Positions 51,113 through 63,019 of a DNA stretch of 64,000 bases are shown here, one piece after another. Numbering within the stretch: position 1 is the first letter of the stretch; each line of letters opens with the position of its first letter. The notes beneath the pieces were generated by a model. That model saw only the letters and a list, made by a program, of their open reading frames with translations. It searched no databases and was not told where the DNA came from. The translations under genes and the position numbers were made by a program. The DNA comes from Albitalea sp966211955 (GTDB lineage Bacteria; Pseudomonadota; Gammaproteobacteria; Burkholderiales; Burkholderiaceae_C), in contig CBIHOF010000013.1 in NCBI GenBank assembly GCA_966211955.1, forward strand, positions 1 through 64,000, read 5' to 3'.

Positions 51113-52093
51113 TCAGACCACCACGACCATCTTGCCTCCGGCCGACTCGGCATCGAGCCTGCGGTGCACCTCCTGGATGTCCTGCAGGCCGAACACCTGC
51201 ACGGGCTGCACGCGCAAGCGCGAGTGCTCGGCCCAGTCCACGAGGCGCTGGAACGGCACGTCGGTCAATGGATATTCGTGGGTGCCGTAGACGAAGGCGC
51301 TGCCGAAGAAGCTGAGGTGCCGGCCGCTGGGCAGATCAGTCATCGGATTGAAAGCCGCTAGCGGCTCTGCGCCGCCGAGGAAGCCTGCGATGCACACACG
51401 TGCCCCGCGCCTGGCAAGCCGCAGGGATTCGCGCAGGGTGATCGTCCCGACGAGATCGAGAACGGCATCCACGCCTTCGGGTGCCAGGCCTTGCACGGCG
51501 GGTGCGAGCTCCGGCCCTTCGCGCACCACCCATCGGGCGCCGAGCTCCTCGGCCAAAGCGGCTCTCTGCGGGTTGCGGACCGTGGCGATCACCTGCGCGC
51601 CGGCCAATGCGGCGAGCTGGATCGCGGCCTGCCCGAGGGCGGAGCTGGCGCCGCGCACGAGCACCACGTCGCCGCGATCGACGACAAGGTTGTCGTGCAG
51701 GCAGCTCCAAGCGGTGGCGAAGGTTTCGGGCAGGGTCGCAAGCCGCTCCCACGGCAGGCTCGTGCCGACGGGCACCACGTTCGTCGCCGGCACGCTCACG
51801 AGTTCCGCATAGCTTCCGCTGCGGCTGCGGCCCATGCCACCCATCAGGGCCAACACGCGCTGGCCAGGCAATAGGCGGCCACTTGGGTCGGATGCCACCA
51901 CGCCCACGCATTCGATGCCTGAGATGGCGGCAACCTCACCCCACAGGCCCTGCCGGAAATACTGCTCGGCACGGTTGATGCCGAAGGCCTTGACCGCGAC
52001 GAGCACTTCGCCGGGCGCGGCCACCGCATCGGGCACGTCTTGGACGAGCAGTTGCTCCGGACCACCGTACTGTTGACGAACGACAGCTTTCAC
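51113..52093 (-). CDS. Zinc-independent quinone oxidoreductase-like MDR enzyme
   Basis: NAD(P)H-dependent medium-chain reductase/quinone oxidoreductase family, 326 residues. The N-terminal GroES-like domain begins VKAVVRQQYGGPEQLLV. The Rossmann domain has VRGASSALGQAAIQLAALAG followed by a VIATVRNP basic patch compatible with NADP binding. Catalytic and structural zinc cysteines are absent, as in quinone-reductase-type members. Start GTG 52093 fits the conserved N-terminus and has TGGAG upstream. It is divergent from a LysR regulator, which probably controls it. Substrate unknown. Confidence 0.9.
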   Translation of the reverse strand: MKAVVRQQYGGPEQLLVQDVPDAVAAPGEVLVAVKAFGINRAEQYFRQGLWGEVAAISGIECVGVVASDPSGRLLPGQRVLALMGGMGRSRSGSYAELVSVPATNVVPVGTSLPWERLATLPETFATAWSCLHDNLVVDRGDVVLVRGASSALGQAAIQLAALAGAQVIATVRNPQRAALAEELGARWVVREGPELAPAVQGLAPEGVDAVLDLVGTITLRESLRLARRGARVCIAGFLGGAEPLAAFNPMTDLPSGRHLSFFGSAFVYGTHEYPLTDVPFQRLVDWAEHSRLRVQPVQVFGLQDIQEVHRRLDAESAGGKMVVVV

Positions 52094-52169
52094 GCGAACT
52101 CCAGGTGTGTTGAACAAGGCTTCGCAGGCTACGCATCAAGAGGTTCAAAGGAAATTCAATAATCAGCGC

Positions 52170-52182
52170 CTTGACTGTCAAG
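52170..52182. promoter_or_regulatory. Perfect palindrome between oxidoreductase and LysR genes
   Basis: CTTGACTGTCAAG is a perfect 6-1-6 inverted repeat, 10 nt upstream of the LysR start codon, in the 99-nt divergent intergenic region. It is a good candidate for the LysR-type operator, mediating autoregulation and control of the oxidoreductase. Confidence 0.5.
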
Positions 52183-52192
52183 AAAACTGACC

Positions 52193-53071
52193 ATGGACTT
52201 CACGCTCCACGAACTGATGTGCCTCGATGCGGTGGCCGGTGAAGGCAGCTTCAAGGCCGCTGCCGGCAAGCTCAACCGAACCCATCCGGCCGTGCACGCG
52301 GCGGTGCGCAAGCTCGAGCACGTCACCGGGCTCGCCCTGCTCGATCGCAGCGCCTATCGCGTGAAGTTGACGCCCGAGGGCGAGGCCTTTCATCGCCATG
52401 CCTTGCAGGTGCTCGAGCGTGCCACTGCACTGCATGACTTCTCGCGCCAGCTTTCGCAAGGAGAAGAGCCGGACCTGAAGGTGGTGGTTGGCGACCTGAC
52501 GCCTTCCGCACCGGTGCTCAAGCATCTGCGTCGCTTCTTTGGCCAGTGCCCGCGCACGCGTCTGCACCTGCACTTCGAAGCGCTCGGCGGCCCGTGGGAG
52601 CGGCTGCTGGCCGAAGAGGCGGACCTGATCGTCCATCACGTCGACAAGAGCGACGCACGCTTCGAGTGGATGGACCTGCAGCCCGTTGAACTGGTGCCGG
52701 TGGCGGCTGCCGGCTACCTGCCTTTCCCCATCACCCGCCAGCTCACGCCGCAGCGGATGAAGCCCTTGGTGCAGATCGTCATCCGCGACTCGGCGTCACG
52801 CGATCCGCGGGACTACTTCGTGATTCCCGGTGCCCACAGCTGGACGGTTGCCGACCAGCAGACCAAGAAGGACCTGATCGTTCACGGCATGGGCTGGGGC
52901 CACATGCCGCTGCATCTGGTGCAGCGCGAGCTTCGCTCAGGAAAGCTGGTGTCGCTCGAAGGTTCGCACTTCAAGCGCAGCCGTCTGGACATCGTCGTGG
53001 CTCGCCTGCGTGGCCGCGCGGTCGGGCCGGTGGCGAGTGCGCTCTGGCAGTCGTTCACGGCACTCGCCTGA
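52193..53071 (+). CDS. LysR-family transcriptional regulator
   Basis: 292-residue LysR-type regulator. The N-terminal winged HTH reads FTLHELMCLDAVAGEGSFKA with LNRTHPAVHAAVRKLEHVTG as recognition part. The effector-binding domain starts near LKVVVGDLTPSAPVLKHL, with LLAEEADLIVHHVD and VHGMGWGHMPLHLV. ATG 52193 is the natural start. It is divergent from the MDR oxidoreductase and presumably regulates it in response to a compound that enzyme handles. Confidence 0.92.
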   Translation: MDFTLHELMCLDAVAGEGSFKAAAGKLNRTHPAVHAAVRKLEHVTGLALLDRSAYRVKLTPEGEAFHRHALQVLERATALHDFSRQLSQGEEPDLKVVVGDLTPSAPVLKHLRRFFGQCPRTRLHLHFEALGGPWERLLAEEADLIVHHVDKSDARFEWMDLQPVELVPVAAAGYLPFPITRQLTPQRMKPLVQIVIRDSASRDPRDYFVIPGAHSWTVADQQTKKDLIVHGMGWGHMPLHLVQRELRSGKLVSLEGSHFKRSRLDIVVARLRGRAVGPVASALWQSFTALA

Positions 53072-53122
53072 GTCGTCGCCCGCGCTCGACGCTCAGGCAA
53101 AGACGGCGTCTCCACGCTCCTC

Positions 53123-54049
53123 CTACCGCCGACGGGACCTCAACCCGAGCGCGGCGAGTCCCAACGCCAACAACGCGTAGGTGGATGGTTCAGGGACGGC
53201 CGTCGGGATGGCAACGAATGCATGTGTCCAAGGCTGCGCGTCGTCTGGCGAGAAAGCGAAGCCTGCGATCCAGCCTGCATTGTTGGACCCCTCGACGTTG
53301 AAGTCGACAAAGCCTGCAGGCGCTGCGATGTCTTCGAAACTGCCCGCCTTGCCGATGAAGCTGGTCGTTGAGTCACCCACCGTGAAGCCGACGATCGTTC
53401 CGTCACTGCTCACGTCACGAAAGCGCGCCTGAGGGATTGGTTGAGAAGTGCTGGAGTCGGTGGCGAAGTCATAGATGAAAGGCAGCCTGTCGCCCAGGAA
53501 CGAATTCCCGACTGCCAAGCCGGCATCGGTGACGCCCTGCAGAAGTGCGCCGGGTTGCACGAGGCGCAGTTCGTTGGTTGTTCGATCGACGATGAACGCG
53601 TTCTGGTACAGGGCACCCATGCCATACGAACCAGTGATGTAGCGTCCGTTTGAGGAAATGCCTCGAACGACGGTGAAGAAGCTGCCTGGAACGTAGAAGT
53701 CCTGGTAGACACCGCCTTCGTAGATGAATCCCCTCGTCGATACGCTGTCGGAGTAGCTGCCGACAACTGCCCCACCATCGCTCACACCGAATGCCACGCT
53801 GTCGAGACTGCCCGATGGCCCCGAAATCGACGTGTAGCTGCCGTTCGAGTAGACAAAGCCACGAAGGACACCGTCGCCGTCAACGCTTGCGCCGGCGACC
53901 TGCCCATGGTTGTTGACATCCCAGACCTCAGTTTCAGTGGCGCCCGCAACGTCGATTCGCGTGAATGTGTAGTTGGTGGCTTGCGCCGTCAATCCGATGG
54001 ACAGCGCCGCGCACGCGGCAGCAAGTCGCAGTGACAGTGTGAGCTTCAT
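53123..54049 (-). CDS. PEP-CTERM exported protein with HAF-type repeats
   Basis: 308-residue surface or exopolysaccharide-associated protein. The signal peptide ends GLTAQATN. The body consists of about six ~40-residue repeats of the 'HAF' type (DVNNHGQVAGAS, GVSDGGAVVGSY, GISSNGRYITGSYG, VTDAGLAVGNS, DVSSDGTIVGF, NNAGWIAGF). The C-terminus is a textbook PEP-CTERM sorting tag: VPEPSTYALLALGLAALG then RSRRR, the substrate of an exosortase not found in this window. GGGAGGGAA lies before ATG 54049; the longer open frame upstream lacks a signal and is not used. Confidence 0.92.
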   Translation of the reverse strand: MKLTLSLRLAAACAALSIGLTAQATNYTFTRIDVAGATETEVWDVNNHGQVAGASVDGDGVLRGFVYSNGSYTSISGPSGSLDSVAFGVSDGGAVVGSYSDSVSTRGFIYEGGVYQDFYVPGSFFTVVRGISSNGRYITGSYGMGALYQNAFIVDRTTNELRLVQPGALLQGVTDAGLAVGNSFLGDRLPFIYDFATDSSTSQPIPQARFRDVSSDGTIVGFTVGDSTTSFIGKAGSFEDIAAPAGFVDFNVEGSNNAGWIAGFAFSPDDAQPWTHAFVAIPTAVPEPSTYALLALGLAALGLRSRRR

Positions 54050-54099
54050 GGTTCCCTCCCGAAAGGCGTGAATAGTTGCAGTCGCGTCGAGTGGATTAC

Positions 54100-54115
54100 C
54101 CCCGCGATCGCGGGG
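54100..54115. repeat. 16-bp perfect palindrome upstream of PEP-CTERM gene
   Basis: CCCCGCGATCGCGGGG is perfectly self-complementary and lies about 50 nt upstream of the PEP-CTERM gene start. It may be an operator or a cruciform-forming element. The remainder of the 287-nt gap (54050-54336) holds no supported gene. Confidence 0.5.
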
Positions 54116-54336
54116 ATCCTGAATCACGAATCGCACAAACGACCCCCACCCTCGGAAGACTCGGTGGCGCATTCTCCGCGTCACAGGTGGGACACCGGCG
54201 CGACCACGAGCCGCAGAACGCCCTCGCAGGCGTTGCCTCCTAAGTCCGCGGCGATCAACGCGTATCCATCTCGCCTTCTCTTCGTGCGCTCTGGCATTGC
54301 TCGTGCGAAGCGATGTCAGGCCGAAAGCCTACTGCA

Positions 54337-54948
54337 TCAAGTCGAACGCAACTCCTCGCGTGCGTGCGCGAGGACCGTGAAGGCTCCTGTCAGGGCAAGC
54401 ACGCCCATCACGCTTGCGACCAGCAAGTCGGGCCAGGCGTTGCCCGTGCCCAGCACGCCCAGGGCAGCGAGCATCACCGCGAGGTTCCCCAACGCATCGT
54501 TGCGCGAGCAGATCCAGACGGAGCGCATGTTCGCGTCGCCTGTGCGAAAGGCGTAGAGCATCCACGCGACGCCGGCATTCACGGCCAATGCGGCCACGCC
54601 GACGATGCCCATGGTGGCCGGCTCGGGTGGCACCCCGCTGTGCAGGTTCCACAGGGCCTTTCCGAGGACGAAGACGCCGAACGCGCCCATGCACGCCGCC
54701 TTGAACAAGGCCGCCTTCGAACGCACCGACATCGCCATGCCGAGCACTGCGAGGGACAGCGCATAGTTGGCCGCGTCGCCGAAGAAGTCGATCGAGTCGG
54801 CCATCAATGAGACCGAGCCCGATTGCCACGACGCGGCGAGTTCGACCACGAACATCAGCGCGTTGAGCGCGAGTGCGACCCACAGCACCCGACGGTATTT
54901 CGGGTCGACGGCGGGTTTCGCGGGGGCGGAGCAGCAGTGGTCGGACAT
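54337..54948 (-). CDS. Cation diffusion facilitator-like transporter
   Basis: 203-residue inner-membrane cation transporter with about six hydrophobic helices and no C-terminal cytoplasmic domain, so shorter than classical ~300-residue CDF proteins. The N-terminus has a Cys pair (SDHCC). Metal-site signatures DSIDFFGDAANYALS and CSRNDALGNLAVM correspond to the paired Asp/Asn motifs of helices 2 and 5. It is divergent from a Cd/Pb-type MerR gene, with a MerR-type promoter pointing at it, so metal-induced efflux is likely. ATG 54948 is preferred over ATG 54963 because the latter lies only ~18 nt from the -10 region. Confidence 0.87.
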   Translation of the reverse strand: MSDHCCSAPAKPAVDPKYRRVLWVALALNALMFVVELAASWQSGSVSLMADSIDFFGDAANYALSLAVLGMAMSVRSKAALFKAACMGAFGVFVLGKALWNLHSGVPPEPATMGIVGVAALAVNAGVAWMLYAFRTGDANMRSVWICSRNDALGNLAVMLAALGVLGTGNAWPDLLVASVMGVLALTGAFTVLAHAREELRST

Positions 54949-54987
54949 CGTGGTCAAGGGCATTCTCAGGACAAGGTCAGATTGGGA

Positions 54988-55008
54988 ACCCTATAGTGGG
55001 TACAGAGT
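54988..55008 (-). promoter_or_regulatory. MerR-type operator/promoter of the cation transporter
   Basis: On the minus strand TTGACT (55006-55011) is the -35. It is followed by a 19-nt spacer containing the dyad ACTCTGTA-n5-TATAGGGT (6 of 8 matching) and a weak -10, CCCAAT (54981-54986). The over-long spacer spanned by a dyad is the hallmark of CadR/PbrR-controlled promoters. Confidence 0.7.
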
Positions 55009-55028
55009 CAAGCCCGAAGGAAAAGACC

Positions 55029-55478
55029 ATGAAGATTGGTGAACTGTCCGCGGCCACCGGCACGCCCGTGGAGTCGGTGCGCTTCTATGAGCGTGAAGGC
55101 CTGCTGCCGGCGCCCGCGCGGACCCAGGGCAACTATCGCGACTACGCGCATGCACATGTGGAGCGCCTGGCCTTCATCCGGCATTGCCGCACGCTGGACA
55201 TGACGCTCGACGAGATACGAGTGCTCCTTCGCTTCAAGGATTCGCCGGGCGACGATTGCGCCGAGGTCAATGCGCTGCTGGATCAACACATCGGGCATGT
55301 CGCCGAGCGCGTGCGCGAGCTGAAGGCATTGCAGCGCGACCTGCAGGCCTTGCGCCGCCAGTGCCAGACCCACCAGATGGCGAAGGACTGCGGCATCCTG
55401 AGCGAGCTGACCGATGCTTCGCGCCGAACCAGTCCACCGCGGCGACCGGCCGGGCACGTCCACGGCAGCCACCGCTGA
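55029..55478 (+). CDS. cadR: Cd(II)/Pb(II)-responsive MerR-family regulator (CadR/PbrR-like)
   Basis: 149-residue MerR-family activator. The N-terminal winged helix reads MKIGELSAATGTPVESVRFY, then EREGLLPAPARTQGNYRDY, followed by the dimerisation helix. Metal-binding cysteines are as in CadR/PbrR: one in GDDCAEVNALLDQHI and a pair in CQTHQMAKDCGIL. AAGGAAAAG precedes ATG 55029. The divergent cation transporter is the predicted target through the MerR-type promoter between them. The symbol is given by family similarity; PbrR or a Zn-responsive relative cannot be excluded. Confidence 0.88.
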   Translation: MKIGELSAATGTPVESVRFYEREGLLPAPARTQGNYRDYAHAHVERLAFIRHCRTLDMTLDEIRVLLRFKDSPGDDCAEVNALLDQHIGHVAERVRELKALQRDLQALRRQCQTHQMAKDCGILSELTDASRRTSPPRRPAGHVHGSHR

Positions 55479-55515
55479 AGCGCACCCTCGCGGCCTCGCT
55501 CGATGCGAGCCGATT

Positions 55516-56988
55516 TCAGCCCTTCTTGTACGCCCGCACCCAATCGATCTGCAGCGCCTGCGGGAATGCCGAATCGTCGATGCCGTGCCGCCCGGCCCAT
55601 GAGCCGCCCACCGCGAGGTTGAGCAGGATGTGCGCAGGGCCGGCCAGTCCGCCATCCGCGTACGTCCAGGTGTAGGCGCGCGTGGCCGTCTTCACGCCGT
55701 CCACGTAGAAGGTGACGCGGTCCGGCTCCCACTCGCAGCCGATGGTGTGCCAACCTTCGTTGAAGTTGAAGCCGGCGTAGTAGTCGTTGTTGTTCGCGTG
55801 GAAGTCGGCATCGGCGTACAGCAGGTCGGCGGCCGTCGTGCTGGTCTGGCGAATGACGCTCTGGTGGACCATGTTCACGCGGTCTTCCACGCCGTTGTTC
55901 ACGAACTCGAAGATGTCGATCTCCGGTGGCCAGCCGAGGCGGCCTTGCTCGTCCACGTCGGCGTTCAGCCAGAACGCGGGCCACATGCCGACGCCGCCAG
56001 GCATCTTGACCCGCGCCTCGAAGTAGCCGTAGCGGGTGGTCCAGTCGGAGCGGATCATCCCCGACTCGTAGTTCATGCCGTAGTCGGCCGTGCTGCTCAC
56101 CTTGCGCGCCACGAGGCTCAGCACGCCGTTGGCCACCTGGTGGTTGTCGTTGTCTCGGTAATGCTGCTTCTCGTCGTTGAGGTGGTCCGAGGTTTCGCCG
56201 CCGTAGATGTAGCGGGTGAACCACTTCTTGCGATTGAGCGTCGTGCCGTTGAACTCGTCGTTGAAGGCGAGCGTGTAGCCAGCCGGCACGTAAGAGCCCG
56301 CGCTGAATGAGATGGGCTCGGTCTGCGGCAGCGCCAACGCGCTCTTGAGCGATGCGCTGTCCACCCTCAGCCCGCCGCTGTGCGCGGTGAGGATCACGTC
56401 GGCCATGCCGGTGTAGGCCGGTGCGATGAAGTCGATGCGGTAGTCCTGCCAGCTGTCGGAAGTGACCGGGACGGTGTAGGTGCGAAAGCTCTCCGAATAG
56501 CGCGGCTTGCGAAAGCGCATCGTGATGCTGGCGCTGCTGTCCGCCGTGTCCCGGCGAGCCTTGACGATCAGCGTGTAAGACTTGCCCGGTTCGAGATCGG
56601 CGGCTGGCACCGTCTGCGACACCTGCCAGCCGATGCTCAATGCCTTGGCGCTTGCACGAAGCTCACTTGCCACGACGGTGACGTATGAGTAATTCCACCC
56701 CTGCACGCCGTCGTCGAACTGGGCGTTCTGCAGGATCTCTCGGGTGAGTGAGGCTTCCGGGGCTGGGGGCGTGGTTGTGGTGGTGCTCGTGGGGGGCGGC
56801 ACCGGCGCGGGCGGCGTGTCGATCGGGGTAGGCACTGGCGGTGCAACCTGCGTTGCGAGGGGTGTGGACGTGTCGCTGCCAGCACCGCCCCCTCCGCCGC
56901 ATGCGGTCGCAAGAAGCGCGGTGGCCATGGAGAAGACCGACACAGCTCGACGGGCTGCGATGCGATGAAGCGGGCACTTTGTGGGCAT
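55516..56988 (-). CDS. GH16 beta-glucanase lipoprotein
   Basis: 490-residue secreted endo-beta-glucanase (laminarinase/lichenase-type family). The lipobox is LLATAC followed by a Gly run, then a Pro/Thr-rich linker. A CBM4/9-like beta-sandwich (~75-215) contains ILQNAQFDDGVQGWNYSY. The GH16 domain (~235-490) has the catalytic signature PPEIDIFEFV (ExDxxE), preceded by GMWPAFWLNADVDEQG and followed by FNEGWHTIGCEWEPDRVTF and the C-terminal LQIDWVRAYK. It is separated from the main polysaccharide locus. Start ATG 56988 lacks a clear Shine-Dalgarno sequence. Confidence 0.92.
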   Translation of the reverse strand: MPTKCPLHRIAARRAVSVFSMATALLATACGGGGGAGSDTSTPLATQVAPPVPTPIDTPPAPVPPPTSTTTTTPPAPEASLTREILQNAQFDDGVQGWNYSYVTVVASELRASAKALSIGWQVSQTVPAADLEPGKSYTLIVKARRDTADSSASITMRFRKPRYSESFRTYTVPVTSDSWQDYRIDFIAPAYTGMADVILTAHSGGLRVDSASLKSALALPQTEPISFSAGSYVPAGYTLAFNDEFNGTTLNRKKWFTRYIYGGETSDHLNDEKQHYRDNDNHQVANGVLSLVARKVSSTADYGMNYESGMIRSDWTTRYGYFEARVKMPGGVGMWPAFWLNADVDEQGRLGWPPEIDIFEFVNNGVEDRVNMVHQSVIRQTSTTAADLLYADADFHANNNDYYAGFNFNEGWHTIGCEWEPDRVTFYVDGVKTATRAYTWTYADGGLAGPAHILLNLAVGGSWAGRHGIDDSAFPQALQIDWVRAYKKG

Positions 56989-57095
56989 CGAAGCTTATCG
57001 GCGGCAGACGCCGTCGCTTGACCTCCCCCATCCCGCGAAAAGCCGGAGACAAGCGTCGCAATTCCGCGAGCGCCCGGTCGAAAAAAATGGCTCGC

Positions 57096-57101
57096 CATAA
57101 T
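57096..57101 (+). promoter_or_regulatory. Possible -10 element upstream of adhC-type gene
   Basis: CATAAT lies within the short palindrome GCCATAATGGC, 30 nt upstream of the start codon, the usual distance for a -10. No strong -35 was recognised. Confidence 0.3.
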
Positions 57102-57130
57102 GGCCCGTCCATCGAACGGAGATCCATCCA

Positions 57131-58236
<1,106 letters not shown>

Positions 58237-58237
<1 letters not shown>

Positions 58238-59085
58238 TGCCGATCGAGACGATCAGCGAGCACGCATGCTTTGGTGGCGTGCAGGGCTTCTACCGCCACG
58301 AGTCGTCCGTCATCGGGTTGCCCATGAAGTTCGGCGTGTACCGTCCGCCGCAGGCGGGCGCGGGTCCTGTGCCGGTGTTGTTCTATCTTGCCGGGCTGAC
58401 TTGTACCGAAGAGACCTTCGCCATCAAGGCCGGCGCACAGCAACACGCCGCACACCACGGTTTGATGCTGGTCATGCCCGACACGAGCCCGCGCGACACC
58501 GGCATCGAAGGGGCCGATGAGGCCTGGGACTTCGGCACCGCGGCCGGCTTCTACCTGGACGCGCTTCTTGACCCGTGGCGGCGCCACTGGCGGATGGACT
58601 CGTACGTGAGCCGCGAACTGCCGGAGCTGATCTTCAACCACTTCGCCGCCCTCCCCGACCGCGTCGGCATCTTCGGCCACTCCATGGGCGGCCATGGCGC
58701 GCTGACCTTGGGCATGAAGCATCCGAATCTCTTCAAAAGCATCTCGGCATTCGCGCCGATTGCAGCACCCATGCAGGCGCCCTGGGGCATCAAGGCCTTC
58801 AGCGGCTACCTGGGCGACGACCGGGAGGCCTGGCGTGCTCACGACGCCACCGAGCTCATCAAGGCCGGCCGTCGCGCGCCGCCGCTCTTGATCGATCAAG
58901 GCCTGGCGGACAAGTTTCTCGCTCAGCAGCTGGGCATCGACGCCTTCGAAGCCGCCTGCGCCGCAGCGGGGCAGCCGTTGACGCTGCGCCGGCATGCGGG
59001 TTACGACCACGGCTACTACTTCATCGCAAGCTTCATGGCCGATCACATCGCGCATCACGCCGGGGCGCTGGCTTGTCGGGCCTGA
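58237..59085 (+). CDS. fghA: S-formylglutathione hydrolase
   Basis: 282-residue alpha/beta hydrolase that cleaves S-formylglutathione to formate and glutathione, the second step after the dehydrogenase. Features are LFYLAGLTCTEETF (oxyanion region), the nucleophile Ser in FGHSMGGHGAL, Asp in LLIDQGLADKFL and His in GYDHGYYFI. The start overlaps the adhC stop (TGATG). A nested hairpin immediately after the stop probably terminates the operon. Also known as frmB. Confidence 0.96.
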
Positions 59086-59127
59086 TGCTCACATCGGCTG
59101 ATTTCTGCATCAGCTGGGAGCATCAGG
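59081..59127. terminator. Nested-stem (bidirectional) terminator
   Basis: The outer stem CCTGATGCTC (59081-59090) / GAGCATCAGG (59118-59127) encloses an inner stem GCTGAT (59097-59102) / ATCAGC (59109-59114). A T-rich tail follows on the plus strand. It overlaps the fghA stop codon and the stop codon of the convergent small gene, so it could serve both. Confidence 0.7.
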
Positions 59128-59341
59128 TCTTTGGCTTGCTTTCCGTGTGCAAGCGCAGCAGCAGCGCGAAGTGACTGGCCTTCGAGCGATTGATCGCCAG
59201 TTGTTCTTCAAGCTCCTGCGTTGGCATGCCTCGACGCTTCCTGCCGTCGATCAGGATGTCGAGGCGTCGCTTTTGGGCATGAAGATCGATCAAGATGGTC
59301 AGGTCCGTGTCGTGCTGTGCATCATGGTCCATGGGGGCCAT
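59123..59341 (-). CDS. Small hypothetical helical protein
   Basis: About 72 residues from ATG 59341; an in-frame TTG at 59374 would give 83. The sequence is Asp/His/Lys-rich and predicted helical (TILIDLHAQKRRLDILIDG, MPTQELEEQLAINRSKASHF, ALLLRLH), with no signal or membrane segment. The family was not recognised. Its stop lies inside the nested hairpin shared with fghA, which supports a real convergent gene. No good Shine-Dalgarno sequence was found, so start and reality are uncertain. Confidence 0.45.
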   Translation of the reverse strand: MAPMDHDAQHDTDLTILIDLHAQKRRLDILIDGRKRRGMPTQELEEQLAINRSKASHFALLLRLHTESKPKT

Positions 59342-59495
59342 GTGAGGCCATTGCGCCCATAGTCCATCGGGCAATTTTTTGTGTTGACGTCAGGCGCGGC
59401 GCACGGCCAATGCCCCTCTTCGCGGAATATCGTTCAAGCAGGGATGGGTCTCTGAAAGGCGCATGCTGTACAGCATCAACGCGCCAGGGAGGCTC

Positions 59496-59597
59496 GTGAA
59501 AGAGAAACTGCCCCATACGCCGTCGCAGCCGGCTGGCTTGCCATGCGTCCCCCAGCCCGCGTCAGCTCTTGAGCTCCGCGCTGGAGATCGCACGTGA
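59496..59597 (+). CDS. Short leader ORF or displaced kinase N-terminus
   Basis: A 33-codon frame starting at GTG 59496, with a strong GGGAGG just upstream, and ending in TGA at 59595-59597. The product (KEKLPHTPSQPAGL..., ending ELRAGDRT) is Pro-rich and was not recognised. Its stop overlaps the GTG start of the next frame (GTGA). It may be a translated leader, or the original N-terminus of the hybrid kinase separated by a frameshift. Confidence 0.4.
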   Translation: MKEKLPHTPSQPAGLPCVPQPASALELRAGDRT

Positions 59598-59784
59598 CCC
59601 TCGTGACGAATCCAATCGCGGATCGCAATCGTCGCGGGTCACAGATGCGACGTCTTGAAGAGCATCTGCATCGCCGCGATGCCATGCATCAGGCAGCCAT
59701 CTTCGACGCAATGCCCGTCTGCGTCGCGATGCTCGATTCCCGCGGCGTCATCGTCTCGATCAACAAGCCGTGGCGCTGCTGGCA

Positions 59785-59788
<4 letters not shown>
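59594..59788 (+). pseudogene. Truncated PAS-domain fragment at the head of the hybrid kinase
   Basis: A 64-codon frame from GTG 59594 (GGAG ~8 nt upstream). It encodes a coiled-coil lead and the first part of a PAS domain (AIFDAMPVCVAMLDSRGVIV, then SINKPW) and stops abruptly. The hybrid-kinase frame continues directly, with linker-like sequence (LLAMSLKTQRRDRMLRTML), as if most of the first PAS domain was deleted and the frame shifted. The TGA overlaps the ATG at 59785 (ATGA), so reinitiation is also possible. A sequencing or assembly error is an alternative explanation. Confidence 0.55.
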
Positions 59789-62967
<3,179 letters not shown>

Positions 62968-63019
62968 GACGCCCCGGCCATGTGCCCCACCTTCGCAGAC
63001 AGCCTGCCAGTGCGGCTGG

